NCBI GenBank assembly: GCA_025345505.1
Contig: JANVCC010000018.1
Span: 41,035,263 to 41,099,262 of the forward strand
Direction: 5' to 3'
Source: Todiramphus chloris collaris
Taxonomy: Eukaryota > Chordata > Aves > Coraciiformes > Alcedinidae
DNA: 64,000 nucleotides
Part shown: positions 1 through 14,720 of the stretch, piece by piece
How the letters are laid out: each line of letters begins with the position of its first letter
How positions within the stretch are numbered: the first letter of the stretch is position 1
Made by a program: the position numbers and the translations under genes
The notes under the pieces: model-generated
Databases searched by the model: none
What the model was told of the DNA's origin: nothing
The model's input: only the letters and a program-made list of their open reading frames with translations

Positions 1-1498
1 CTTTATGCTTCAGCTAGTGTAAGGCAACAAAGCCCATTTAACTAAGCAGGTTCTTACAATTCTATGTTAGCTAAAACCCTGGCCCTGCATTTTCTTCTCA
101 ACAGGCCTGAACATCAACATTATTTTTATTTTCTTATGAAATTCTATATTATAATAAAGTACTTAAGTATGTTTAGCCAATCAATTTGCTGGGTAAATGG
201 AATAGTCTTAATGCTGTAATTGTGCAATTAGAGTCATTTGGTCTGTGTAGAACTAGCCACTCTTAGATTAGCAGATTGATAAGGATACAAAGAGAAGGCC
301 AAAACATTTTTTTTAAACTGAAAGTTTATTTCATTATCATGTAATTGGGTTAGGTTTTATTTTGTTATTCCATATTTCAGTGGGTATGATAAATATGAGG
401 TGCCCTGAGGGTGATGCTCATGCTATGATTTGCCTTGTCCAGGGTTTATCTGGGATAACATTACTGTCACAAGAATTAGTTTTAGAGCACAGTATTTGGA
501 ATAGTCCAAATATCTCTGTTACCGTGTAATTAAATATATTCTGGTTTATCTATATAATTTTAGCACTTTTGTTTTTACGCTTTTGTGTAACACAAATTTC
601 GGTGTATTGTCATTGCTAACTTCAGGAAATAATGTGAGTGGATTTAAAGTAAAACTGCTAAAGATCTTGCTTTTCTTTCTGTTTCTTTACTGTTCTTAAC
701 AGAACTTGACACTAAACACCAGAAAACATGGGAAAAGAATGTTTAGAAAAGATACAAAATTTTCAGCAATTGTTTTTATTTCCATCAACAGTTCTCTCCT
801 GTGTAGTAGGATTATACTAAATATAAATGTTCTGTTGTACAGTAGTCACGAACGGAATGCATCTTCCTGCTGTATTTATAGCTGCTGTCTTTCTAGTAAT
901 GTATATTCAGTACAAGAAAGTTATGTCTATAGTAAGATATTAAACAGTTCTTGGATAATGGCATACAATTATCCCTCATTAAATTGTTTGAAAAGTACAT
1001 GACGTGCCTTTGACCTGGACCAGCCTGTATTCTGCAAGACAGTTCGTGGACATTGTTTGGGATTTAACACCAACCAGGAATATTTCAGAATAAACCATTT
1101 GGATTTGGCCACTCACTTTTTAGGGTAGGAGAGTTTAATAGAACAGACCTATGCTACTTTGTGGTGGTTGGCACAAAACATGTGCAAATGGACCCGGGCA
1201 TTATTTAATTTATTAGGCTAGATATATCTCTGTGTCTTCCTTAAATTGTTTGTACATTTCTCCCACTCTTTTTTTTTTTTTTTCCTGGATATATGTTCTC
1301 AGATTTATGAAACCCAAAATTTGACTTCTGAAGCAAGAGATTGCACTCATACATTTTGCCTTTCACAAAGCTGTGCACTTCCTTCCTGAAACCATCTTGC
1401 AGTGTGTATGTCTAACTGTATGTCTAATTTGTTCTAGAACTCTCCCTTACAATTTGTATCTTATGCTAAACATTTATTATTCTATTCCTATTCATCTG
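1..1498. other. Unique AT-rich sequence, no gene seen
   Basis: No repeat family or exon is recognised here. The open frames at 706-1002 and 1373-1600 are short, have no recognisable domain and look like chance frames. A 15-base T run lies at 1269-1283. Confidence 0.6.
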
Positions 1499-2551
1499 TG
1501 TGGTAGGTTGACCCTGGTTGTATGCCAGGTACTACCAAGATGCTGTATCCCTCCCCTTCTCAGCTGCACAGAAGGAGAAAAATACAGTGAGTCAAGATAA
1601 GGACAGTGAGAGATCACTAACCAATTACTGTTATGGGCAAAACAGACTCAATTCAGGGAAATTTAATTTATTACCAATCTGATCAGAGTAGGATAATGAA
1701 AAATAAACCCAAATCTTAAAACGCATTCCCGCAACCCCTCCTTTCTTCCTCTGCTCCACTTTACTCAATATTTTCCCTCCCTCCGCCTCCTGAGCAGTGC
1801 AGTGCAGGGGGGCAGGGAATGGACATTGTGGTCAATGCATCATACATTGACTCTGTTGCCTCTTCCTCCTCGCACTCTTCTGCTCCAGCATGGGATCCTT
1901 CTTATGGGAGACAGTCCTCCATGAACTTCTCCAACATGAGTCCTATCCATAGGCTGCTCCACAAACTGCTCCACTTTGGGCCCTCTCTACCTGTCCTTCC
2001 TATGAGGCACACTCCTTCAGGAAGAGATTTCTCCATGTGTCCCCAGTGAGGATGCATGTCCTGCCAGGAGCCAGCTCCAGTATGGGCTTTCCATGAGGTC
2101 ACATCCATCGTTCGGCATCCACCTGCTCCAGCATGGGGTTCTGCATGGCCTGCAGGTGGATATCTGCTTCACCATTAATCTCTAAGGGCTGCAAGGGGGG
2201 AGCCTTCCTCACCATGGCCTTCACCATAGGCTGTAGGGGTATCTCTGCTCCAGAGCCTGGAGCATCTCTTTCCCCTCCTTCTTCACTGACCTTGGCTTCT
2301 TCAGGGTTATTTCTCTCACATACTCTCACTCCTCTCTCCAGCTGTTGTTGTGCAGAATTTTTTCTCCCTTAAATACATTATCACAGAAGTAGTAGTACAA
2401 TCATGGATTGGCTCAGCCTTGACCAGCAGTGTGTCTGTCTTGGAGCTTGCACTGTCTCTGTCAGACATAGGGAATGCTACTAGAAGCTTCTCACAGAAGC
2501 CATTGCTGTAGCCCTCCTGCTACCAAACCTTGTCATTCAAACTCAATTACA
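1499..2551 (-). mobile_element. Solo LTR of an avian endogenous retrovirus
   Basis: This block of about 1.05 kb is far richer in G+C than its flanks and reads as a long avian ERV LTR on the minus strand. It starts with TGTGGTAGGTTGACCC at 1499 and ends near ACTCAATTACA at 2551, so on the minus strand it runs TG to CA. The minus-strand polyadenylation signal AATAAA is the complement of 1667-1672. An A/T-rich TATA-like site lies around 2369-2380 on the expected upstream side. The middle contains degenerate repeats built around a CTCCAGCATGGG core (1882, 2072 and 2124). No gag, pol or env sequence is adjacent, so it is most likely a solo LTR left by recombination. Family membership is from recognition of the sequence type, not a database search, and the ends are good to about 10 bases. 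ORFs inside it are not genes. Confidence 0.85.
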
Positions 2552-2589
2552 ATAAGCTCCAATGGATCCTCTCATTTATAGATCCCTCT

Positions 2590-2770
2590 TGTGTTCTCCC
2601 TTAAGTAGCTTCTTTTCAAAGTTGTAAAGTCCCAGTCTGTTCAAAACCTTCTTGCTTCTTTCTTTCCTGTATAGGGTTGTCATGCTTTCACTTTGGACAC
2701 TTTCTTCAGGCATGTAAGGGATGTTGTACCATTTTACTGCTCCCACACTGGCTCAGGAATCACTATTACT
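2590..2770 (-). mobile_element. Possible old CR1-like LINE fragment
   Basis: On the minus strand this stretch resembles the 3' third of amniote CR1-type elements, with a block around 2625-2655 (AAAGTCCCAGTCTGTTCAA) typical of that region. It is short and diverged, abuts the preceding LTR, and has no coding frame left. It could be chance similarity. Confidence 0.4.
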
Positions 2771-5700
2771 GTCAAAACAATCTACTTCCTGATTTTATAA
2801 AATGATTTAATACAATTAACAGTTTTAATAACTTCAGGGAGGATAATTGTGCTTCAATCATGTCAAGTGTTTAAATTTTCTTAATTAAAAGAGAACTGGT
2901 TTTGTAGAAGGAGGCTTTGCAGAGTGTCCAGTTTGCAGTTAAATAAAGAATTGTTGCAATTATTCCATTTAGAGTAAGACTTCATGACAATAAAGATTCT
3001 ATTGTAGAAGGTAGTCTATTAGTATTAAGATAATGTATGCTCATATAATTCCATCCTCTCACTAATATTGCTGTGAAGCACTACAACTTCATGATACAGA
3101 TGAATCCATTCCTTTCCTTCAAGTCAAAGTCTGAGAAATTCTATTAGGGCTTCTTGAGAAATCTGGGACTGCAGTAAATCCTAGCATTCAAATGTACAAG
3201 GCAAAGATACACACTCTAAAAAAAGATACTAAAAAATCATGTATCACAAAACGAAAAAGAGGCCATAGTTTTTTAAACTCCTTTACTCTTCTGTTTTCAA
3301 GGAAAAAAGACAACATAAAGTGCAAAACAAGGAGGCAAAAACCACATACATCAGAGACAGTGGATGACATTTATCCAATGGCCAATAATTGCACTAAAAT
3401 TAGGATTTATTTGATCTTAGGAAAAATTGAGTGGAAGGTGGTTTTCGGCTCATTAAGTTTTTCTCTGCAAGTGAGCATTTCTGTCACTGTGAACATGTTC
3501 ACATATAAGTCAAATCTATTCTGATATATTTATCTTAGAGTAAATACTTTGATGCAGCAAATTCATTGTAGGGCTTGGGAGGACATTGTCACAGTAAGAG
3601 GGTGAAACTGGTTGCTCTTTTTAATCCTGACATTGTAGAAAAGAGCAGAATGATTGGTCTAAGAGAAAAAGTATGTAATTGAGCATGGAGGATATAAATA
3701 TTTAGACTTCTGACTAGTAAAAAAAAAAAAAAAAAAAAAAAAATTTTTGCGGTTTTTCTGTCTTCTATGGATAACTAAGCATGCAAATAAGCCCAAGATC
3801 TTCATATAGAATTCAAAGCATCAAGCAACTTGGAAGTGGAAATCATCAATAGTAAGCAAAGCAAGAAAGTGTTCCAAAATTTGTCTTACCTTCTTCCAAC
3901 ATCACTTAGTTGAGCTTTAGCTAACATTGGCTAGACACTAATAAAGATAAATAATAATAATTGTGGGATATTTAGTTCCAAACAACAGGTTTACTAGCAG
4001 AGAAATAATGACACAGGGAATTCATTTGACCTTATCTGAAAGGAAGACATAGGCATTTTCCTGGTCTGCTTGCTTTAGAAAGTGTTGGTTTTAAAACAGG
4101 CCGTGATCTCATTTAATGGACACAGTCGTATGACTGGAATTCCAATGTCTGTGGACAAAGATTGGTAGAAACCATAAGAACTGAACTCAATTAAACTGAA
4201 CAAATAGAACTTAAACTTCTTCTCTTAAGGAAGCATTTGGCCTACAGCTTTTCCTTTCTTTTGTAGTAGTAAATTTGAAATCATTGTTCATATTTCAACA
4301 TGTTTACTCCGTATCTCCTGGGTACACTATTGCATGGAAAACATTTGCTGCATCAGATTTTTCAAAGGTCAATAACTCCCAGTGTATTCTGCCCTTGGGA
4401 CTTGTGTGTGTAGATTCTGATACTGTAATTTTTCAATGTATTGTCTTGCTTAAAGTGCTGTGGAGGTCTATTAGTTTATTTTCTTTATCTTTAGAATGTC
4501 ATATATTCTGAAAAGAAATTGTCATGCTGAATAAAGAAAACTATTTGCATTTTTTATTTCAAGGCAAATTAATACAGTTCTCTTTCCTGCTACTATTGTT
4601 AATACCACTAAATTTCCGTATTAGTTCTAGGCATATTTCAATTATTGAGGTCATTTAGTTAAGAATATGGTCTCATGTTTGGTTGTAAAAAAATTATTGT
4701 CTTTGTTTCTAAAATAAATAAATAGAATACTATTATCAAGGATCTCCACAGTTTTTAACGCTGTTATGGTTAATCTTTAATTCCCTGTGGAGTTAATTAA
4801 TACAAATATATATCTTGACTAAACTAGAGCACTGTGCTCAAAACACTCAGTGAAGACTCTGGGCTGTATCTGTCAGTTCCAGAGCACACAGCTTGTTAAT
4901 ACACAGGTGACACAACCTGGTTTCTGAAAAGACTGAATTACAAAAACTTTCCCTCCACCTATCCATCAGAGACATGCAAGAGTACAACCTTGCTTTCATG
5001 CTTACCTCTCACACTTTGAAACCGAGTGTATATGTCATTCATCCTTTCTCTATTCACTGCCTTATAACACAGGCCTTCCCACATAATGTGCTTTCTTTCC
5101 CTTAAGTGCCAGTCTTCAAAATGTTCCCACATTTTTCCCTTGTCTTCTTCCATATACTCTGAGATGAACCTGAGTGAAAGATAGTATGGGCAGTCCTTGA
5201 AATACAAATGGAGCTCTATGTTTCTCAGGGAAAAGCATCAAGTCTAGTTGGATAAGGACATTTTTGGAACAACAGAACTCCTTTAGACCTGGAATCAGAA
5301 TCAGACTATTATATGATCTACTCACTGAAAATTAAGACTCCTGTCTGCACACATCTGTAATTACATGCATTGCTTGAATCATTATTTCTTTTCTTACCAA
5401 GTGCTTGAAAAACTTCTACACTGGCTTTTTAGAAGTGTATATAGTCTCTGAATTTAGAATAAGGTTTTCTGTGACTGAAAAAACATTCTGATCCTTGATT
5501 GCTGATGGAAATCAAATATCAGTTTTGTGTATGGTTAAAGAAAATTAACTCTAATTTTAAGTAAATATTTGTGAAGTCATATGCAATAATGATAAGGTAA
5601 ATAATTAGTATGCATGAAGAAGAAAGATTTTTACTTGTGTCAAAGAGAAAATAAAAAAAAATCCCAGTGTTTCTTATAGGATTTAAGTGATAACTCAAAA

Positions 5701-8700
5701 TTAGAACAATGATAATATAGGTCAAGAAGGTTTATATGCCACAATACATATGGAAAAATAATATAGAACTCAGATGGAGATTCTTTAACTTCTCTGGGCT
5801 TTGAGGAGTTCAAGACATGCTATCCATGCTGTTTGTACTTAATTTATTCATGTGTAACTGTCTAAAGATGGATGTTGTTCAAAAGTAACAAGATACTAAA
5901 TGGAAAAGAAGATACAGAATATATTTTTTATTAAAAGAATTGTCAATGCATGTTTGTATTATAGTCATAGTAAATTACATTATTTGAATTTAGTCATAGC
6001 TAATAATAAATAAAATAAAACGAATAAAAAACCAAACTGAATAATTTTGGCAAAGAAATACAATCTTTCAAAACTCATTGGTACCATTAAAAGATAAGCA
6101 AGGAAGGAAACATCGAATGATTGAATCTATATCTACCCAAGCAGGCTGTGCAGTGCATAGAGAATACCTGTAGTGAAATCCTGTACAGAAACAGTGCTGA
6201 GGACCCAGTGCACATTTTGTGTGTGTTTCAGGGTGTGGGGGAGAGGAGGGTACTTAGGACTAGCTGTAGTCTTAACACCCATTAATGGCCCTGGGATTCT
6301 GCATGTGCTCATGGTGTGTGGCTTTAGATTTAGTTTCATGAGGAAGGCATCCAGCTCATGCACTCCAACACCTCTCTACAATGACAGCAAAAGTATAAAA
6401 AAAAATTGAATGACTGGGAGATTTGTTTCTCAGATGAACTCCTAAACCAAAACAAAGCATTAATATCAATAGTCTATGCAATAGATAGAGAACAGCTCCT
6501 CCATAAAGAGAATACTGTCAGAGCTCAGGTTTGGTTCATTTTATGTTTAAGATGTCCAGAAATGTTTTACTGCCTTGAATCTCTTAGGTGAAATCAAAAA
6601 AGCACTCTAGGGAAGGGTTCCCCCTCCCGGACTTGGAGCAAAGAAAAACATCAGAGTGTGAAAATGAAAACACCAGTGAATAAGGGAAAAGGTTATTGAA
6701 TAACTAGAGTCCAGGTTGCTGCACAAAAATCAGAAGAATATCTTTTTCTCTAAGTGCAGAAGAAACAAATCACTACCATTAATAAAATTTCCTAAGCATA
6801 ATTGAACTACTGATTCTACTTGTGGGGAAAAAAAAAAATTAAAAAATCAATACCTGAAAATCAGAAGAATCAAGAAAATTTAAACTTCTTTTCACAAAAT
6901 TAAATATAATTTTTAAAACTCAGTCAAAATAAATCCTAATTTAATAACTATCTTTGCTCATAAGACCATCGAAGCACAATGTTTAAATATTACTGATGCT
7001 ACTGGAATTTAGATACAGTTTTAACTTTTAGATATAATCTTGCAAGTTTCTCTGAGCAGGGAAGATTGCTTGAACACTCACTAGCTGGTATATAAACCAA
7101 CAGCTGGAAGCACTGCGATTTAAATCCCTATATCTGAATAATTCAGAAATTTGAGACTGATACTGAAATTCTGTCTTGGCCTTACTTTTTACATGTCCAA
7201 TCTGACCCCTATCATTAGTGATAGAATAATCAGCATGTATTGTGGTCATTACAAGACTACACATTATCTGTTAAGTCATCTATATTGCAGATTTCAAATG
7301 ATATCAACACCCAAAGGATTAATCTCACCTCATTCAAAAATCAAGAAGTTAGTTATTCCAGTCTAAGGTAGTCCTCAAATGCTCCTGTAGTCATCAGAGA
7401 TGAAGAGGCACTTCCATGGAGTGTCTAAGATCATTAATGTGAACTGCCTTCTGGAACTGACATTTTCTCTATTTGCTGTAAAAAAAGCATTCAGAAGCCA
7501 GCTTTAGCTTACACACCAAAACCTGATATATAAAAACTGAGAAAAATACTTCAGGTTTTGGGTAAAGGTCTCTGTATGCTTCATGGCTATTAGGCTGAAC
7601 TAAACTTTGCAGAAGCTCAGTTATTATCACTGCTTTTGGGTCCATTTTCACCTTGAACACCTGCTTTCTATACTGAAGTACATATTCTTGGTTCTGTTTT
7701 TACCTACTCTTCTTTTCCTCATGTTATTTCTCTCTTTACTGGGGGAAACGGGAGAGTGTGAGAGATGAAAATCACATTGTAAAATTATGCTTTGTTTCTC
7801 TGAGCTATTGTTTGTATATGACTAGTTTAATCATGCCCAACATTCACCCTTCATTACACTGAACATTGTTAGTGGTAGATGCCTCTGAGCACTATAATGC
7901 CCAATTTACATTAATCTTGCTTTGCTCAATTCTTTTATAGTGTTACAAACACATGCTGCAAATTACTTTCCATTTTTTAAACCACAATAAATGTATGAAC
8001 TACCCTCCCATATTAAATGGCACTTAATTTACCAAACTCCTCTAAAGTAACTACAAACATTAAAATGTTCTCATTTTTGCAAGACAATACAGGACCAAAA
8101 TGTCTCAAAACAGGCAACAAAACAGTGCCTGCATAATTATGCAAACAGGCAGTTGAGCATAAATAAGATTTCCCAAACCACAAAAAAATAAATTATTGCA
8201 CTACAATCCTGGGCTTTTACATTTTTTACTTTCCCACTCCTTTCTTTCCTGCAGGTACTGTTTTTGCAGGTGAAGCCTGGATACTTTCATTTATTTTGTT
8301 AGGTTCTCCAGAAGAAGGCTTTCAGCTAAGTATAGCTGTCATATAGCTACTACTGAAAGTGGAATCCATTTTGTTTTCCATTTAAATTTTACAATATATA
8401 CTTCTTTGTCACTTTTTAAAATTGTTAAAGTTCTACTGTAAGTTCTGGTTTTTGTTCAAAGAAGTCTGAATTCCTCCAATTCATTTAAAAGAGGCTGATT
8501 TTGTATTACGCCTATGTATTAGTCCAAAAGCCATAGAGTTTGTGCAGAAAAAAGAGAGATCCACCTCAGTGTCATTCTGTTTGAGGCAACATAAACTCTC
8601 TTTTGAAACTCCCAGAAAGGATTACCCAACACTGAGTTGGTTACTCAGAACAAGTCTGTGGGGCACTCTCTGACTTCCTGGCCCACTAGATTCCCTCTCT

Positions 8701-11700
8701 TATTCAGTAATAATGGTATTGATTTCCTACTGTGGTTTGAATAAGGTACTGAATCAAACCTGGAATAAAAAATCAGCACAAAGGTTTTAACAGTAAGTAT
8801 TATGACCATTAGGTCAAATAGCTATGTTCTGTCTTAATCTTAGTCCTATTTTGATCCAGGAGATGTAGAATTTCATCTTATGCAGCAGCACATCTTTAAG
8901 AAAAAAAAGAGTGTGAGAATATCCAGGGTATCTTAGATCCTCATGTGTATGGTCATTAAATCATGTAGCACAATCTCAGGCAAAGGAACCAGTTACACCT
9001 GCATATTTTGCTAGAGACATTTTCTAATTGCCAAGTAAAATATATCTGTCCCTAAATTTTCATTTCTTTCAGCAACATTTCTAAATAAGACATTGTTCGT
9101 TGTTCTCTTGTTGGACAAAAAATGCACAGACATGTATCACCTGGGGAAGGGTTGGAGCTGAAGGTTGCAAGAAGTATTATGTTTCTGTCTACAGCCTCAT
9201 TTAAGACAACTGAGGTGTGGACTATTTTAGGTTAACCCTATGTTATACTTTTTATTAGTTCTAGAGAACTGTGCACATGTTTAGCAGCATGTCTATACTG
9301 TGCAGTTATCTCTGAATTCATGCCAACGCACCTGCCTCCATCTTGAACATGATGCTGTTGTTTCAATGCTGACACTGGAACCACAGCTCATGGGCTTCAT
9401 GTGGTATCTTGTCACAGAAGTGACTGAGCAAGTCACGACCTTATCTGGGATGTGTACTCAGACCCTTACATGCATCCCAAACATCCACCATCAACATCCA
9501 TATAAATGAGTTTGAATCTTTTCAAACTGAATATTAGCTAATTAGGAAAGATGCAAACCACAGCAGAACTACTGCCAGGGCAATTTCTAAAAGATGAAGG
9601 GCATTATTCTGCACACTGTCCTCTCCTCCATGTCCTATATTGCTTCTCAAGGAGAATTTTTATCCATAAAAATGTCAGAATTCCAAACTGGAACAGCTTT
9701 CAGAGGAGATTAACCTTCTCCATGGCACAGCAATTTTCCCTCCTGAGGAAAGCCATATTATTTCAGTCTAGAGAAGGTGTCTATTACTTTAGAATTTAAG
9801 AACCCACATGTTTCTTCTTGGAGAGAGAAGCAATTACTTTAACTGCTGTGCTCAGCATGAAAATGTTTGGGGAAAAAATGCTGCTCTTAATCATATTTTG
9901 ACATCTATATTTAAAATGGGGCTAAGTATATGAAAAGCTAAAATCTAAGTTAAAAATATGAACCTATTATAACTATCATGAAACCATAAAATACAATGTA
10001 CACAATATTAATATTTTGTGTGGAAGTACACATTAATGTGCTATTCTACATTAAACCTTTGAGGAACTTCTCTCAGTAAAAATGTTTTGATGAAAGATAT
10101 TGTCATTAAAAAAACCAACATACTTTGGATATATGAGTTACCATAGAGCTTGATTTATTATGCATCAAAAGTTCTCTGTTAAAAACTGAACAATTTTTGC
10201 AATTACAAGAGGGAACTCCTCAGTGTTTTTCTACATCTGACAAACTGAATTCACCCTGTAATTTTAGTATACTATTGTGAATAAACTGTTTGATTAACAT
10301 AAGACTCTTTCTATTATCCTGTAATATATTTTAATTATCTTTTGCTTTTGTTTTCTCTCACAGTTAAAGTATGTGCAAACACTGAAGCAAAACAGTACTT
10401 GAGTTTCTTCTATATCCTCCCATCTCCCTTATATAAAAGAAAGAACAACAAAATTGTATAGCTGAAAAAAGCTAATTCAAAGGATATGCCTTTGGTGTGG
10501 ACCACAGAGGTACAAAATGGCTGGAGTATAGCTTTTGTACTGAGACAAGGCTCATACCCATCCATGTGCCTTCCTGGTCCCTTCTCCTTCTAAAAGAGTC
10601 TCACTGCATTTTCAGGATCTTGTGCAGCACCAGACAAGCACAATATCCCTAAGCAGAGGGGACCATCTACTTTAAAACATTAGCCACCATGCACAGCTAC
10701 AGCATCCTTGAGAGGAAAGCCTGTGGACAATATATCTTAATGCTGAGTCAGCTATCAATGTAAGGCCTTCCTAAGTGTCCTAGAAATCTACTGCTCAGTC
10801 AGTTCATTTACCTTTCTCTTGCCCTTCTTTCTCTCTCTTATCCTCTCATTTCCATGGAAGAAATTAATAGACACTAGGAGGTATAGAACAGTCCAGGGCC
10901 ATGTGTAAAGTAATTTTTGGTGGCAGGACTGTGGTGTGTATTCCCCTCTTTGCTGGTTCCCTGCCAGTCTCATCCCTTTCAGACATCACCCACTGTGTGG
11001 TTTCCACAGTCATGACTGCTGCAAAACCACTGGATAGCCTCAATCTGTATTATCTTTTGAGAGGAATGACTTAATTAAAGAGGATGGAAAAGGGGACGGG
11101 GGATTGTTAATGAGCTGAATATTTTGTTCTACACTACAACTTGCTGAAACCTGTGAGTGAATTAGTATAATTTGGTCTCCAAGTGATTAACTCAGGAATT
11201 TTCATGAGCAGTAAATTCATTGTAAAAATTAGGCCAAAAGGTAAAAATATATTGCAATCATCATCAAGCAGGATAAAAAAACAATCATAACACAAAATGT
11301 ATGGCCAAATAAACATTATAAAAAGGAGCATTGAAAAACACATTAATTTGAGGGCACCTTCCACCTTCCCTGTTCTATTCAAAGAAAGTAACAAGATTAA
11401 ATCAGTAGAGAGTTATAAATGTCATACTTGCAATTTATTTTAGTGTTATTGAAAGAAGGCATCTGAAAACAAACAATCTACAGAGACAAGCAAAGGCTTG
11501 ATCTTTACCAGTGATGGGGAAACGGGCCAACCATCTACAGAAGAATTTGTGAAGCAGGTTGTCAGAGAACCCAGTACAAATAGCCTTACTCAGGTTTCTA
11601 CGAGCTCTTTGAAGCTCTGTTCTACCCTCCCTAAATAGTTTCCTTAACGTTAAAGCAAAGCTCATGTCATGAGTAGGTAATTCAACTGCAAACTCTGCAG

Positions 11701-14429
11701 TGTGTTTCTATCTCTGTGTCTGGAAATGAGCATGTGACCTGTGGAGAGAAACAGTTGAGTTACAACTGTTAAGCAAATATAAGAACAGTGCATACCTCCA
11801 AACCTTGAGGTGATTGAAAACACACGGTAAATCTCCTTTCCTCCTTAATAAATGACAGCATATTAGTGACTTGAATTAAAAAATTACCTTCTGCAACCCA
11901 GATCTTCCATAGATATTCTATCTAATAGAAATAGATACGTTGTCATCTTTTTAACTCACATCAGAAATTACACTTCTACAAAGACAAGCTGGTTCTGTGT
12001 TTTGCACAACATAAATGACAGCACATTTGGATGATTTGATTGGAAAAACTCCATATGGGGGCTGAAGCTGCCAACCACTCTGAATACCAACTGAAGTGAT
12101 TCTGTTGAATTATACCCTACTATAGATGTAGAAAGATGTGATTATTTGGACTTTGAAGTCTTTCCCCATATTAAGCAGAACACATAAGAATAACCTTGAC
12201 TTCAGTTTTGTTCTTAAAATACTCATCTGTTTTTAGGAACAATGGTAAAGGTATTATAAGCAAATATTATGAACGGCAAAAATTCTTCCTTGGTTAAGTA
12301 AGTCCACACATATTAGGTTTCAGTCTTGTTACCTAATCCTGCCTTTGCTTCTACCATGCATCTGATCTTTGTGTCTATACAATGGAAATGATACAGTGTA
12401 ATCACCTACTGCAAAGAGAATTTTTGGGCATCTTTATTTAACATCACCACACGGTTCTGAAAACACAGTGAGACATAAAACTGCTAAATAGTTTTATTAT
12501 CATTGTGTTCTCACAAGTGGCTAAGCTCCTATAAACAATGATCATAGATGTTATATGAGTCAGAGAGGTGCCATCAGTTTTGTATCTTATGAATCCAGGT
12601 TGCCAGTTTAGTGGTAGTTTTATTTTGACTTATTTCTTGGCTGTAGATTTAAAACATCTAGGCTTAATCTGCCCACCAAAAATAACACTTTTATTCAATG
12701 ATTTCTTCTAAGAAAAAGGAAAATAATGAAACTATATGTTTCTCAATCTTGTCATAATAAAGAGACTCAGAATTATAGTATTTAATTAAGATAAATCTGC
12801 ATTTTCACATGATTAAGAAAAAAGCTGAACTTTAGACAGCACATAGTCTTCATTATGTTTTCCTTTTCTATATAAAAAAAAGTGAAGAAGGTTTCATATT
12901 GATGGAGATGTTAAATGAAACAAATCCAGAATTTCAAAACCTCTCTCTATCAGTCACTTTATTAAAAATTCAGCTGTTGGCTGAGTTCAGAAGTGATCTT
13001 GATCCTCCCAGGGCTCTTACCCTGCAGGTTAACAAGGCTGCAAGCATTAAGACCTGGTTCAGCAAAGCACTTTACCAGTCTGCAGGGGAGTGAAGGTGAT
13101 AGATCACATATGGTTCAAACATCCCCTAACCCCACTTGCTCAGGGTATATTGATGATAACATCAGTCTTACGAATTAGACATAGAAAAAAACGATTGAAT
13201 CATGCTGCCTATCTCCCTGGCAATTTGTGACTTATCATATTGGGATATTCATAGTGTGCTATTCATTTTTGGTTTGCATGTTTCAGGAGATGGAAATGTT
13301 CAGCTGATTCCCATTTAACACTTTCACCTATTGAACTAATAGGAATTTCTCCTTCAGATATTTAACTTCTTTGCTTTTATAATTTTTTTTATACTGCCCC
13401 TATAAATCTACACAGTGAAGCAATCCAAATTGATCTTTCTAAATATTTTTAAATACTTAGAAGTTAGCCATAATGAATATAACTATTTTTTCAAACATAA
13501 CAAGAAATAGATAATGAATCTCACATAAAGTAAAATATGCCCTTCTGGCAATATATAACATGCAAAATGTAATTGTATATAAAAATAAAATTGCAGGTGT
13601 GATATAAATCAAATTAGTCACCTTTTTTAATAACTTCTGCATATATCCAAGAAAATTGTAGGGAAGCAAGAGGAGTTTTTAACAATATTTTTCTATGTTT
13701 CCTGTCTGGATATATATTAAAAAAAAAAAAAAACAAAAAACAAACAACTTTATGTTTTATTTATACCTAATTATACTTTATCTTAAATAATCTAGAATTT
13801 TATATATGTATGCTTTCCATATATTTATATCATCCTCTAATGCAAAGTGATTATATAAATGTGTAAAACCAGTAAGAATAAATTTTATAATTTAAGAAAA
13901 ATTGACATACAGTCGTAATTACAACTTCAATCACTTTAAAATATTTGTATCTTTTCTTTGATCACTTGCCTGTCTGTTTGTTAGTATCTTCTTCATAATG
14001 CTTTGGTCAGAGGCATACGTAATTTTCTAAAGACTGTAGTGCTTCGATCATGCACCAAAGTGCTTTTCTCTTCCTACCAAAAGACCTGATCCTTTTTTAC
14101 ATGCATGTCTCAAAAATGAGTTGATTTCTTCATACCACATGGGTATGGAAAATGTATGAAAATGACTCTCTTACAGTCATTTTCAGAATTACTGCTGTCC
14201 AATTTGCTGTTTCTATTGAATGCCTGTGATGCAGTTTTCTGTATTTTCACTTTTTTTTTTTCTTTTTTAAAAAAGCTATTTTTTTACTCTTGTTCATTTT
14301 TATATCAATTCAATTTTTTTTAACTATTTTGTTTAAAACAACAGTCAACATCAGTGACCTGATGTTTCAGGCATTGTATGAGCATACAGGTATTTTCTGA
14401 TGCTGGTTCTAAGATAATTAAGTCTCCTT
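2771..14429. other. Long unique AT-rich stretch, no gene recognised
   Basis: I see no conserved exon, RNA gene or clear mobile element in these 11.7 kb. ORFs of 60-110 codons (for example 3192-3524, 9300-9799, 11435-11665) lack domains, do not line up with splice-bounded neighbours and are expected by chance at this length. Homopolymers include 25 A at 3719-3743 and an A-rich run at about 13720-13742. A short region near 11510-11665 keeps a few CpGs, unlike its surroundings, but nothing else marks it as functional. Confidence 0.6.
3719..3743. repeat. Poly(A) run, 25 bases
   Basis: An uninterrupted A run flanked by ordinary sequence. There is no recognisable retrocopy upstream, so it is annotated as a simple repeat only. 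Confidence 0.95.
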
Positions 14430-14720
14430 GTATTACTTCCCTGTCCTCCAAGCATCTCTTTAGTATTATCTGTGAATGTAATTAATGCTATTTACTTCTC
14501 TCCTGGGTTAGTGAAGATATTAATCCCTGACTTAATACAGCTCCCTGCAGCACTGTGTTACACACCTCTTCCCATCTGGATATATTGCTGACATTATCCT
14601 TTGTTTATGCTCTTTCATCCTCTTTCAATCTTTCAATGAGACAGTGTTTCTATCCAAGCCAATTTTAATTAATGTTGACAAAGATTTTAACATGTAATGC
14701 AAACCAAATATATTGCAGCT
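14430..14720 (-). mobile_element. Old CR1-like LINE fragment (RT region)
   Basis: Read on the minus strand, the stretch with GAAGATATTAATCCCTGACT, the CTGCAGCACTGTGTTACAC segment and CTTTCAATCTTTCAATG follows, in order, the pattern of the reverse-transcriptase coding region of ancient amniote CR1 elements. No open frame survives, and divergence is much higher than in the other CR1 copies here, so it would be an old insertion. The call rests on pattern memory and the limits are approximate. Confidence 0.5.

Noticed and set aside
1819..2372. Overlapping ORFs on both strands in a GC-richer block
   Set aside because: They all lie inside the LTR at 1499-2551. The GC content and degenerate internal repeats explain their openness.
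11435..11665. 76-codon minus-strand ORF in a stretch with a few CpGs
   Set aside because: It has no recognisable domain, no supporting splice sites and no neighbours. CpG content alone is not enough.
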